64,000 bases of DNA from Hypericum androsaemum (Eukaryota > Streptophyta > Magnoliopsida > Malpighiales > Hypericaceae): positions 14,037,176 through 14,101,175 of the forward strand of contig OZ023187.1 of the NCBI GenBank assembly GCA_963995505.1. The letters run 5' to 3'. Of this stretch, positions 47,912-58,408 are shown piece by piece. Position 1 is the first letter of the stretch. Each line of letters begins with the position of its first letter. A program made the position numbers and the translations under genes. The notes below the pieces were generated by a model. The model was not told where the DNA came from and made no database searches. It saw nothing but the letters and a program-made list of their open reading frames with translations.

Positions 47912-49300
47912 ATGGACGCCAAACTAGAAGCAACTGCTACTGCGAATTGGAACAAGTTCATTCGTATGGCTGTCAGATCTATTCGTGAATGGTTAGAAGA
48001 TAGTGTGTTTTACCATGTGTCAAACGAAACTAATGCATCTCAATTATGCTTAAAATTGGAGTAATTGTTCGAGAAGAAGACAGTTGCGAAGAAAGCTTTT
48101 CTGATCAAGGAGTTGGTGAATGTAAAACTTCAAGAAGGTGTTAAAGTAACTGATCATCTCAACAATTTCCAAAGTACGATCAATTAGTTGGCCATAATGG
48201 GTATGCAAATCGACGATGAGTTAGAAAGCACTATTGCTTTTTGTTAGAGCAGAAAATAAATTCGCAGATTTTTCCGACACTGTCTCGATAAAATTGCCAT
48301 ATCTTCATACTGGAGTATCCCATTGAGGCGATTCTAAAAATCACAGAAAGATAAGACATAGATCTACAATTTATAGTTCATGAAAATTCGACATGGGAAA
48401 GTGTTATAATCGGGTTAGAAGTCTCAGAAATTTTAGGACCAACGCGGATGATGGTTCTCACGGCAGATTCGGAAAATACAAAGAGTCCTAAGCAAGTTCG
48501 ATGTCTACCAAAAAGTCATAGATGCATGAAGGAGTTCAAGATAATGAAGTCTTCTTAATAGAATGAACGTAAGAATAGATGTCTTAAAAGGATTCTTAGT
48601 TTGAGTTTTTATTGAGCTAGGACACCTAGTCCAATTGAAACACGGCGAAGCTCTTTGAATTTTGCCAGGACTAGGACTCTCGATCTCTATATAAGGAGGG
48701 ACAGGGACTAGATTAGGGATAGCACATACAAACCCACAAAATCATACATATAACTAGGAAAAATTTACTCTACAACCATACTACTCTCATCAATTATCCG
48801 CTTCGCATCTTCCCAATTTTCTTAATAAAGTTTTTGATACTCCACTAATTCTTTTCTCCTCTACTTATCAAGTATGTTTTTTATCTTCTTTTCCACATAT
48901 TTCTTCTCCTTTTCTTTTCATTCGAATCGCTCTTAGAATGACCACTCCGGATCCGTTCTTAAGTTCGTTTCGACGTTCTTTTATACTTTTTACCCACGAC
49001 ACTTTTGAGGTAATTACCTAACAATTGGGAGGCATTTGTCGTGACTATAAGTAACTTTTCTCTTGATGGTGTATTGTCTATGGATAATATAAAAGATAAT
49101 ATATGGAATGATGAAACTCAGAAAAAGTCAACGACGTCAAGCTCAAACATCACCCAACTGTTTGTTACCGTGTTCCGAGGAAGGAGCAAGAGTAAAGGAC
49201 CTAAAGGCCATGAAAAAAGTGAAAGCAAGTCAAGACAAGATTCAAAGGAGAGTTCTATCCCTTGGGTGTGCATTTGGAGTTCTTCACCAACATATGACAA
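47912..49300 (+). pseudogene. Ty1/Copia Gag fragment (right inner arm), split by a solo LTR
   Basis: The reading frame matches the left-arm gag (NWNKFIRMAVRSIREWLEDS, LFEKKTVAKKAFLIKELVNV). It has stops (KLE stop LFEKK; STIN stop LAIMG) and is interrupted at 48242-49001. It resumes with ISNFSLDGVLSMDNIKDNI and RGRSKSKGPKGHEKSESK. A 65-bp tandem duplication follows near 49236-49360. Continuation to about 49545 has protease-like GKVKIGNDSI. Confidence 0.7.
48242..49001 (+). mobile_element. Solo LTR, 760 bp, unique to the right inner arm
   Basis: Starts TGTTAGAGCAGAAAAT and ends TACCCACGACA, flanked by a perfect 5-bp TSD CTTTT (48237-48241 and 49002-49006). The left arm gives the exact empty site (ATTGCTTTTGGGGTCATTAC, inverted near 28780). 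An internal CTCTATATAAGGAGGGA is a good TATA box. No internal retroelement sequence. Confidence 0.85.
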
Positions 49301-49654
49301 GATTCAAAGGAAATTTCTAGCCCTTGGGTGTGCATTCGGAGTTCTTCACCACTTATAATGTTGGTGACATTTGGTAAAGTGAAGATTGGAAATGATAGCA
49401 TTTATAAAATCCCTCCCCAAGTCGTGCTTGCATTTTACATGGGACATGGCTAGAAGGATTAACTCCCACACAGTGTCAATCAAGCGCTCCCTCGAGCACA
49501 CTTAAGGGAGCAATTTTGTAAACAAATATGGAAAAGACCAATGTTTAAAGAGCTACGGTCGCTACCCGGAGGGAATCCCGACTCGTTTCTTGGTTGAAAC
49601 CCGAACAGCTATCGAACTGTCCAAAATTAGGTCAGACTAGATGGTTCGATATAC

Positions 49655-50270
49655 TGGTTGATCCGGGTCAACCAAAAATGGGAAAAAGTAAAAAAAAAAC
49701 ATTTGCACATTCAAGGCAAAAGGGGAAGTGTACATTCTGAAAGTGAAACAATTTTGCTATTCACAAAATCATAATTATTTATGGTTTAGGAAAGGGACAA
49801 AAGATAAAAGGAATCCGAAAAATGGATTGGAGGTCTTATGATGAGGTCGGCTTATGATAATGAGGGATAGAGATTTTTTTTAACAAATGGATTAGAAGTC
49901 TTGCTTACATTTTATACGTTAATATATTTGATTTTTTGAAATCTGGTCATACTGGGCATTTCGACACAGTGGTTTAGCTGGGTCAACCAAAAATGGGAAA
50001 AAGCAAAAAAAAAAAAAGAACTTGCACATTCAAGGCAAAAGGGGCGTGTACATTCGGAAAGTGAAACAATTTTGGTAGAAAAAATCATAATTATTTATGG
50101 TTTAGGAAAGGGACAAATAGATAAAAGGAATCCGAAAAAATGGATGGGAAGTCTTATAATAAGGTCGGCTTAGGGATAGAGATTTTTTATAATAAATGGA
50201 TGAGAATTCTTGCTTAAAATTTATATGTTAATATATTTGATTTTTTAAAATCTCTGATTAAGAAATTTTT
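49655..50270 (+). repeat. Tandem duplication, two units of about 316 bp
   Basis: GGGTCAACCAAAAATGGGAA, TTGCACATTCAAGGCAAAAG, TCATAATTATTTATGG and TTAATATATTTGATTTTTT occur in order from 49664 and again from 49980, with small indels. The content is non-coding. The flanks (49560-49654, 50271-50793) hold nothing I recognise. Confidence 0.7.
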
Positions 50271-50793
50271 TGAACTCTTTTTGATTTTTTTGTAATTCTA
50301 AACATGTTAATTAATGTTTGGAGACTTTTTTAGATAAATTGTAAAGTAAAATTACTAAATATTTGAACTTTTTATTTTTTGTCTTTTTAAATTAAAACTA
50401 TTTCACCATATTTAATGATCTATAGTATATAAAAAAGTCTTGGTCCGATGACTGTCCATCCGAGTGGACAGAAAAATTTAAGATTTTCGAATTGCCTTCC
50501 AGTTATTTTTTAAAACGTTGGAAAAGACACTTTTTTTCGCTAGGTCTAGCTCTCCTTCATTTGTTGGGTATTTGATAGGTTGAAAATTCGGCTTACAAGA
50601 TATGGCTTCTCGCGTTCCCGGGCTACTATATTAAAATCTTTGTTTGGCATAATCCGAAAATTTTAATCTTTTTTTTTTTGAAAAGTAAATTTTAATCTAT
50701 ATTAAGCTCGAATGTTTGAGAGATTTTTGGTCTCTTTAAGGTTTACGGGTCAGCCCGGCGAATTCGGCCAAATGCAGCAACATTAAATTAAAA

Positions 50794-51352
50794 GGAAATT
50801 ATTCACAAGTCCCTCGAATTAGCTTAAATATACTCAAGTGGCCGAGGAGCTCCTTGATGACGCGGTCCGTCTCCATGATCCTCGCCTTGTTTGCCTCCAG
50901 GATGGACAGGTTCAGGATGGTCGTAACGACATCGATCTGAAGCCCCGGAGAGTCCGAGCCTAGGAACTGCATCTGCACCAGCACCACCACCGGGATAGTC
51001 CCCAATTTGGGGAACCGAACTGTACCAGCACCAGCCGGGATCGTCGTAAGGAGATGGTAGCCGGCGGCGGGAGCGGTCCCTGGGATTGGAAATCGATTTG
51101 GGGAAGAAATCCCCAACTTCTAGAATTGACCCGTGTTTCGGATTTTTTGGTTACAATTACAAATTGATCCCTGTATTTCTTCGTAGATTTTTTAGTACAA
51201 TTACAAATGAATCCCTGAGATTTTTTGATTTGGATTTGATGATGTCAGCAGTTTTTACTTTTGTTCTAAGGGTATTTTGGTCATTTCATTGACAAAAATG
51301 AAAAAAGAGTTGCTAACGTGCGGCAGAGACCTGAAAGTATAATAAAATCAAT
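50794..51352. mobile_element. Pack-type TIR element with U-box/ARM capture, right end replaced
   Basis: The left end GGAAATTATTCACAAGTCCC followed by TTAAATATACTCAA matches the TIR of the 22321-23540 element. The right subterminal part (GGGTATTTTGGTCATTTC, TTGACAAAAATGAAAAAAGA, AGTATAATAAAATCAA) matches its right side at about 23370-23450. The distal right TIR is missing, replaced by a pyrimidine microsatellite. Confidence 0.6.
50831..51116 (-). pseudogene. Captured U-box E3 ligase ARM-repeat fragment
   Basis: The minus strand reads QMQFLGSDSPGLQIDVVTTI then LNLSILEANKARIMETDRVI KELL as one unbroken helix-rich ARM repeat. This is the SxDPGLQxxAVTxLLNLSI signature of plant U-box (PUB) ARM proteins. 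Upstream PVVVLV and a promoter-like or unrelated N-terminal part (MGISSPNRFPIPGTAP) are probably from another source. It is an isolated repeat in a TIR element and cannot be a functional ligase. Confidence 0.6.
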
Positions 51353-51845
51353 CCCTTCTTCTTCTTCTCCTTCTTCTTCTCCTCCTCCTCCTCCTCCTCC
51401 TCCTCCTCCTTCTCCTTCTGGTCCTCCTCCTTCTCCTCCTCCTTCTGCTCCTCCTTCTCCTTCTCCTTCCCTCCTCCTCCTTCTCCTTCTTCTTCTTCTT
51501 CTTCTTCTTCTCCTCCTCCTCCTCCTCCTCCTTCTCCTTCTCCTTCTCCTTCTCCTTCTTCTGCTCCTTCTGCTCCTCCTCCTCCTCCTCCTCCTTCTTC
51601 TTCTTCTTCTTCTGCTCCTTCTCCTCCTCCTTCTCCTTCTCCTCCTCCTGCTCCTTCTCCTTCTTCTCCTTCTTCTCCTTCTTCTGCTTCTTCTCCTTCT
51701 CCTTCTCCTTCTCCTTCTCCTTCTCCTTCTTCTCCTTCTCCTCCTCCTCCTCCTCCTCCTCCTTCTGCTTCTTCTTCTTCTTCTTCTCCTTCTCCTTCTC
51801 CTCCTCCTCCTCCTCCTCCTCCTCCTTCTTCTTCTTCTTCTTCCC
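51353..51845. repeat. 490-bp pyrimidine-only microsatellite, CTT/CTC triplets
   Basis: Nearly pure (CTN) triplets, mostly CTT and CTC with rare CTG. Both strands are open only because of triplet periodicity (poly-Leu or Lys/Glu runs), so no gene is called. Long homopurine-homopyrimidine DNA can form triplex structures. It begins exactly where the preceding TIR element loses its end. Confidence 0.9.
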
Positions 51846-53090
51846 TAAAATAAAACCCAGCATAATTTTTTATTTTTTTTCTTATTTGAATTAAACGACG
51901 TCGTCACTCAGATTAGATTAGCCATTTATCTTCCTTTCTTTTTTGACAATTTATTTATCTTCCTTTCCCATCACGCATATTTCCTTCTAAAAAAATCATG
52001 TATATTTCCCCAACTCTCTCGCATAACTCTTCTAATTGCTCCTCCCTCTCCACATCCCTAAACCCTTACAGAAAATGACACAAGAACCCTAAAAATCTCA
52101 GAAACCTAATCTCCCCAATTCCTAAATCCTTAAATTCTAGGGGGAGAATAATAAAGGAGAGAGGGAGAGCCGACTTCAACCCGCCATTATTTCTCTCTCC
52201 TTTTCCAGCTCAGTGCTCGCAACCCGATGAACGTCACCTAGCCATGTCATCCAAGGATGCAGACCCATCATTGGGCTACCTGGCCCGACAGGACATGGTG
52301 GTGATGTTGCCCCGCCCAACCTGGGTCAAGAACAAGATCCCGCACACGTCCAGCAGCTGCCCTCCTCCGCATCCTGGGATCCGCCACGAAGGAGCCACCG
52401 TGACCACGGCCGTGCCGAGATGGTTTAAGGGCCACAAGGCCACAACCACGTGCTACATCGTCTCACGTGACCGCCCTGGTACCATCGCCACTGTGGGGTT
52501 ATAGCCGAGGACGGTGGCAAATCCGGTGTTGTTTGCAGCGACTTGGAGGAGGATAGAATCTGGGTTATAAAGGTGAGGTTGGATTCTTGCCTCACTTTGA
52601 CTCGGTTGAGTAAGGCCACCGGGAAGAGGACGGGGACAGCAGTTTCAATTATTCTGGGTTTTTTTTTTTGAAGAAGAAGAAGAAGAGAGGAAGGAGGAGA
52701 GAGAGAAGAGATAGGGGAAGAGAGAAAGAGAAGATACACGTGGCGCCACATCTTCAGCGAATGCTGATGTGGTAAGTCCAGATGGACGGGCATGGTTCGG
52801 GTAGGTCGGGAAGGGTTCAGGCAGCTACCCGTGGACCTTTTTGATGTTAATTAGAATAAGTATGGCTCGATTGGTCGGATTTTTACCACAGTGTACTAAA
52901 GTGATTTCGGGCTATACCAAAGTATTAAAGTGGACTTTTTCCTTTATATTTTAGAGCACAGAGCTACTAGGCTTGTTGCACATGCTCAGAGCACAAGACT
53001 TGTCTAGTCTCAAAACGTGTGTGTTATAACATGGTTTTAAAAGGCGCCTGACGTGGACTGGTTTTCCTAAACCTGTTCGTGGCTGAGACA
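51846..53090. other. Stretch without a recognised gene; TIR-like right end near 52943
   Basis: Between about 52140 and 52800 the DNA is GC-rich with a plus frame (MSSKDADPSLGYLARQDMVV) and a minus frame (IETAVPVLFPVALLNRVKVR) that look like captured coding pieces. I recognise neither. Near 52943 the sequence inverted reads GGAAAAAGTCCACTTTAATA, like the ends of the MITE at 15881, so a Mutator-type element probably ends here. The left end was not found. Confidence 0.35.
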
Positions 53091-53099
53091 AGCTGGTAA

Positions 53100-53770
53100 A
53101 CAGCACCTAATCTCTTTCCTTGTTTTCATGAGTTGGGAGATTTGGAAGACTCGAAATGAGGCAATCTACCAAGGAGCACATCCATCCCCTCCTGTGACTG
53201 TGGACAGAGCTTTGAAGGCCTGATCTGAATGGTGCATGGACATACCTCAGGTAACAGAACTCGAGATGGAATTCACCTGTTGGTCAAGCGGTGATAGTCA
53301 ATTGCAATGCGTCCTGGTCCTCTGAGGACCAAAATACGAGGCTTGCAGCAGTGGCTAAAAACAATTTAGGCCATATTCTTGATCGTCAAAGCTTACTCAC
53401 TCGGGCTACCTCGGCCTTGGACGCAGAAGTGATGGCAATTCAGCTTGCAGTTGAGCTTGTGAATGGAAACTTCAGGCATATGGAGACTCAAATACACTCG
53501 GACCGCAAGGTAGTAGTCGAGTTTATAAATAGACATACAACCATCATTGATTGGAGAGTAAAAAATGTGGCTATCTACACTAGGTTGTCTATTTCTCCAT
53601 TGCATCTTTGTAAGCTATGTTCCACACTGAGGTCGGCCAACGAAGTGGCCAAATAAATTGCGACTAAGACTCGTTCAAACTTAGTCGCATCTAATTGGCT
53701 TATTGTGCCACATCCGGAGCTTTTCTCCATATTGTACCTTGACTTTTCCGGTTAATATTATATGAAGGTG
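53100..53770 (+). mobile_element. LINE C-terminal fragment with RNase H domain
   Basis: The plus strand reads FLVFMSWEIWKTRNEAIYQG (zf-RVT end), then after a stop and frame change an open stretch 53291-53656. This stretch has VNCNASWSSEDQNTRLAAVA, SALDAEVMAIQLAVELV and TQIHSDRKVVVEFIN. These are the D, E and D regions of the plant LINE RNase H domain (RVT_3). The first acidic residue is Asn (CNASW for CDASW), so it would be inactive. 5' truncated relic. Confidence 0.7.
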
Positions 53771-53949
53771 ATTCCATTCTAAAAAAAGTGTCTGACGTGA
53801 ATCAATACTAAATATGGGCTGGATTTGACCATAAACCCCATCTCTGATTCAAATTGATTAAACAAAAATTTCTCGCCGAAACTAATTGATCTCAAGGACG
53901 GAAAAAATCCTAGATTAATCTCCGAGCCTTTTTGAAAGCCACGTGTTAT

Positions 53950-54287
53950 TGTTGAAATTTTTACATCGGTTAAAACACGAATTCGAGGCAAGTTTATAAG
54001 TGTGAAAAATCTACCAACTCGTAGTCTTAAGATTTTTGGTTAGATATGGAGATTCTAACATAATATCAGAGCGGGTTGATCCCGTGCCCATTGTTGAGCT
54101 CGCACGACTCCCATTTCTCGCACTTTGTTGAAGTCAAAGTCATTGCAATCTTTGACTCGATAGGTCTCGTTTGAGGGGACGTGTTGAGATTCTCACATCA
54201 GTTAAAACACGAGTTGGGGTGCAAATTTATAAGTCTGGAAAATCCACCAACCCATAACCTTAAGTTTTTGAGTTGGATATGGAGATT
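53950..54287. mobile_element. TRIM-like miniature LTR element 2
   Basis: The 5' LTR 53950-54060 (TGTTGAAATTTTTACATCGG to GGAGATTCTAACA, 111 bp) is followed by TAATATCAGAGCGGG, a near-perfect initiator-Met primer site. About 120 bp later a polypurine GAGGGGACG precedes the 3' LTR (54182 on, TGTTGAGATTCTCACATCAG). The 3' LTR is cut 5 bp before its expected end by the next element at 54288. Same family as 26060-26407. Confidence 0.65.
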
Positions 54288-55772
54288 TGTTAAACAGAAG
54301 GGATCGTCTATCAATCCATAAGCCATAATTTTTGCACGGCTACAATCCATAATTCTTAAGCCGATTTTTTTTCCAACTTAATGCAACTTGTACCGAATTT
54401 TTTTATCTGGTTTCTAGAACTACACTTAATTGGAAAGTACTCAGAAATTGGAATATTTTTTATTAAAAGCACCAGATCAGAAAAATTTTGGGGTTTTCCC
54501 AAAATGATGTTACAGTAATATTTAATTACCGATTTGGTGTTACTGTTGAATAAATTCTGGATATGGTGTTCTTTTTCCTAGGGATGGTAATGGCCAGGAT
54601 CTGGGTAGGATCTATAGGACCCAGATCCTTACCCTCTTTTTGAATGATGGACTCAGATCTTTACCTTTATCCTCTTTAAAAATAAGGATTCGGGCAGGAT
54701 CTTTGTCCCAAAAAATCGGGCAGGATCGGGGCAACCAGCGGGTCCGTATTTTTTTAAAAATTTTTAAAATTTTAAAATTTAAATTATCTTTTTATAGTTT
54801 CAAATAGTAATGGGACATTTTTATTAATTAAACAAATCAATACAAACAAATCAAACAAACAAATTAAAAAAAAATGATGTCGGGTAAGTTAAAATTGAGA
54901 ATTTGGTACTATCTCTAATAATTAATATACATATATATTATTTTAATATTAATTTAAAATTTTGGATAGGATCAGGGCAGGATCCTATAGATCCATATCC
55001 ACGACCTTATCCTTTTAAAATATCAGGATTCGAGTAAGATCAGGGTCTAGACCCGGTCAAAGTTAACGGGTCTTAGATACTTCGGGTCTGGATCAGGGTA
55101 GACCCTCAGGGTAAGGGTCTAATTGCCATTCCTATTTTTTCCAGATCGAATTTTTTTTATTCTCTCATTTGATCAAAAAAAATTTCAAACTGGGTTTAAA
55201 ATCATAATAAATTTTTTGATCTCTATTTTCATCGCAGATCGAAATATTTTTTCGACCTGAGGAATGGCATTGCTCTAAGGGCGCAGATGAAGCAAATTTT
55301 TGACATTTTTTGGCGTCTTTTTTGGTCTGACTTTTTTTTTCTCTTGAAGCAAAGTTCTTTAACTAGAGATGAAGGCCTCGACCACCCCACATAGTGTTTC
55401 AAATCTTCAAGGAAGACGGCTTGTACTGAGCCGAGAAGACGGCTTGTACTGAGCCGAGAAGATCCCGTCATCTTAGGAACAAATAACTTGAAGCGAATCT
55501 CTCGGGATTTAGACTTGGAGCCGAAAGTCTTGGAGGCGGTTTAGGATTTCCTATTCTGAAGGCGCGGAGGTTAGGTCAAGGCACTCTATATAAGGAGGGC
55601 CCGGGCGAGAGAACGGACATCAACAACACAACACACAACTACTCTTCTATATTTATCGTTTTTCCTTAGTACGTAGCCTAGTATAGCCGGTAGCCTAGCA
55701 TAGCTTTAGACCGACCTTGGGACGACCACTCCGGATCACTCTCGGGTTACTTGTTCTCTTTTCCCCGCAACA
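54288..55772 (+). mobile_element. LTR-like segment (probable solo LTR) containing a hAT element
   Basis: Begins TGTTAAACAG and ends CCCCGCAACA, with CACTCTATATAAGGAGGGC as TATA box and a downstream GACCACTCCGGATC block. That block is also in the solo LTR at 48242. A 23-bp tandem duplication GAAGACGGCTTGTACTGAGC.. lies at 55431-55462. No matching TSD: the left neighbour is the TRIM and the right neighbour is RING-locus DNA, so one side has probably recombined. Confidence 0.5.
54579..55134. mobile_element. hAT-like non-autonomous element inside the LTR
   Basis: The ends are TAGGGATGGTAATGG and AATTGCCATTCCTA, flanked by CTTTTTCC (54571-54578) and TTTTTTCC (55135-55142). The interior has GGATC/GATCC-rich tracts. 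Same family as 12326-13091. Confidence 0.7.
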
Positions 55773-55814
55773 AGGAGTATACGATAATTTTATCGGGGTA
55801 TATTTGGATTTAAA

Positions 55815-56640
55815 GTTCCTGAGTTCGAGATTAATACATCGAGTAGATATTACAAGGCACATTTATTTTAAATACATTTTGACCATATCATTTTTTATCG
55901 AATAACGTGTAACAATCCTAACCCGCGCATGTTAGATGATCAATTCATTTAAATATCATATCAGAATATATATATATATATATATATTACAACTTTATGA
56001 ATTTTGGATGCATTCAAGACAGGGGAATAACAGTAGACACCAAATAACGGAAATTAGACAACAAAATTTTATTTAAAAAATTCAATCACTTCGCATATGA
56101 AATCGATTGGGATTCGGGCAGCAATTTAACAAAATATAAAAGATAAAATCAAACCATAAAAAGGTATAGCGGATACTCAAGAAGCAAAAAGATTGAGAGA
56201 AGTATTTGTATTTATATATACTGCATCATTAGGGCAAAAATATAAGATTGTTTGGTAGCAATACATATTATTCTATTTCTGTCATAAATGGATCCGCTAA
56301 ATAGTAATGATAACTATACATAATTATAGAGGTTTCCGACATACGGGACAACGAAAAGTCTTAGTACCACCGTCTTGGTACCACGAGTTAAAATACCTCC
56401 TAAAGCACTCAGAGTGGAGAGAGTGGTCGCACTGTGGAAATGCATACACTAGATCAGTTGCCTCTAATAGTTCGAGGCAAACTGAACAGTCATCCTCGCG
56501 TCGTCCGGTGGTTGACATCTCAACCTCCCTCAGACCTTTTACGAGGGACAACGTGTGGCGACGTCTCCTCTAATTCCTATATTGGTCTAACAAATACAAA
56601 ATGCAGTAAACAAATAAAGGAAAAATTACGAAAAGGCCTA
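55815..56640 (-). pseudogene. RING-b: 5'-truncated RING-H2 pseudogene with 3' flank
   Basis: The minus strand begins inside the transmembrane region at about 56640 (TATAGGCCTTTTCG..) where it is joined to neprosin intron sequence. The RNWRRRR codon TGG is TAG (56572-56570), a nonsense change. The remaining RING (CSVC, CDHSLHSEC, CPVC, to 56324) keeps all ligands, but no start, signal or promoter is left. The 3' flank follows down to about 55815 and matches 14940-15480 inverted. Confidence 0.8.
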
Positions 56641-56833
56641 TAAAAATTTAATCTATAAGGATTCTTTATTGTATTTCTTATTAGACTCTTTTGGTTACTG
56701 ATAACATATTTATTTTAAAATTGGAATCTACTAACACTTAGAATAATGTTACCCCTAATTTTAAGCCTATGAGCTTCTAACTAAATATATGGTAAGATTT
56801 GATGTACGATGGCTTCTATTCATATTGATTATA

Positions 56834-58137
56834 GAAAAAAGTATACTTAAGTACCCTATAGTTTTATGCTTTCTAGATTTAGGTTTAAAATTACGTTTTT
56901 TAGTCCTGTGGTTTTTTTTTGCTTGGCCACCACTCGGTCCCGGACAGCCCGGATAGCTGCCCAGCCACTTGTCTATCTACATGGGTGCCATGTCCGCCTA
57001 ACGGCGTTGTATGACGTCCTACGTAGACTTTCCAATGTTTAAGTCATCGATGATGTGGCGTGTAATAAATTACCAAATTGGTCCCAAAATTGAACAAAAA
57101 ATATCCCTCCCCCTTCATCATTTCCTCCCTCTAACGATACCCACCTCCTCCTCCAACCTTCAAATACAAATCTCCATTAAAATAAACCCATAAAGCTTGA
57201 AATTTTCTGCTCTAAACCAACAACCCAGAAACAAATCAAACTAAATTCCAAAAATACCACCCCTAACCTCTCTTCCTACTGTTCCAAACCCATCCCTCCT
57301 CATCCTCTCTTTCCCTCTCCCCCTCCCTTGTTAAACTCAATGCCAGAGGCGAGGCACTCCACCGGGACGATGAAGTGGTTCAGCGACCAGAAAGGGTTCG
57401 ACATCGTTGTTCAGCTCCCCAAGGTCCTCCTACCATAACCCCAGTGAGCTCAAAACGGCAGCGTTATGGTCCCCGTCCCTGAAAGGCAGCAACTTTGGGG
57501 TCGGCTTCTCACCGGCCCACGTTTTTCCCACTTGGGTCTTGTTGGGGCAGTCCTTTTTGTCAGCGGGTAAAGCGGTGGGCTTGATGAAGACCGAGAGAGG
57601 AAGCGAAGGAGGCTAGTTCTGATTGGAGGGCTTCGGCGTCTTTCGATGGCTTCTTCCCGGAGGGTTTCTTCGTTGTGGGACCCATGGCGGAGAAGAGAAC
57701 TTTGGAGGCACGAAGCAAGGGGGAGAAGGAGGTTAAAAAAAGAAGGGTTTTAGTTTTTAGCTATTTTTTCGGTATCTTGGTACATCGTTTCGTTATTGAT
57801 GATAAAGCTGCTTTTTTTGTTGCCATCTTTCTCTCTTTGTTTGACCAATGGATGGGGAAGAGGTTACGGGTGAGGTGGGTTTCAGAATTTCTTTTAACAA
57901 TATATATGTCAAGTTTTGGGATCAATTTAGTAATTTGTCTCACGACACATCATCGACGACTTAAACATTGAAAAGTCCACGTAGGATGCCATATGACGTG
58001 GCACCCATGTGGACAGACAAGTAGCCATGCAGCTACCCGGGATGCTCGGGACCGAGTAGAGTCCGAGCAAAAAAAAAACTACATGGCCTAAATTTAGAAA
58101 GCGTAAAATTACAGGGTATTTCCGTATACTTTTCCCT
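56834..58137. mobile_element. Right-arm copy of the Pack-type TIR element
   Basis: Same 1304-bp length and TIRs as 19761-21064, in opposite orientation and with TGATTATA/CGATTATA flanks. It was duplicated with the arm rather than inserted twice, since the insertion point and TSDs are identical. Confidence 0.85.
57340..57438 (+). pseudogene. Captured cold-shock-domain fragment (right arm)
   Basis: Identical reading to the left-arm copy: MPEARHSTGTMKWFSDQKGF then DIVV, stop at 57436. Only the first strand pair of the cold-shock domain is present. The lysine-rich fragment is also here on the minus strand, beginning near 57685. Confidence 0.65.
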
Positions 58138-58408
58138 CGATTATATCAACCTAATTAGAACATCTTGCACCTACGTGTGAATTTACCAAAATTAACTATT
58201 TGACCACAATCATATTATGATTTTTGAAGTTTAAGGAGATGTTTTCTTTCTAAATATTTGTGATTTAAAAAATTAAGTTTAATTTAAGTAATTAAATCTT
58301 GCTATTTATCTTAAGTGGCTACAATGATATTATAACTTTTTAGTACGAATAAATATATAAAAAAATCTACCAAATAAATTCAAGATTCTCAATATTATTG
58401 AAACTCAC

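Larger units (their letters stand above)
41885..49545. repeat. Inner inverted repeat, right arm
   Basis: Inverted partner of 28290-35445. It differs by a 760-bp solo LTR at 48242-49001, a 65-bp tandem duplication at about 49236-49360 and a long AT microsatellite. It contains the intact N4. Confidence 0.85.

Noticed and set aside
51318..51863. Long open frames on both strands encoding poly-leucine or Lys/Glu runs
   Set aside because: They are produced by the CTT/CTC triplet microsatellite, with no upstream coding exon or domain.
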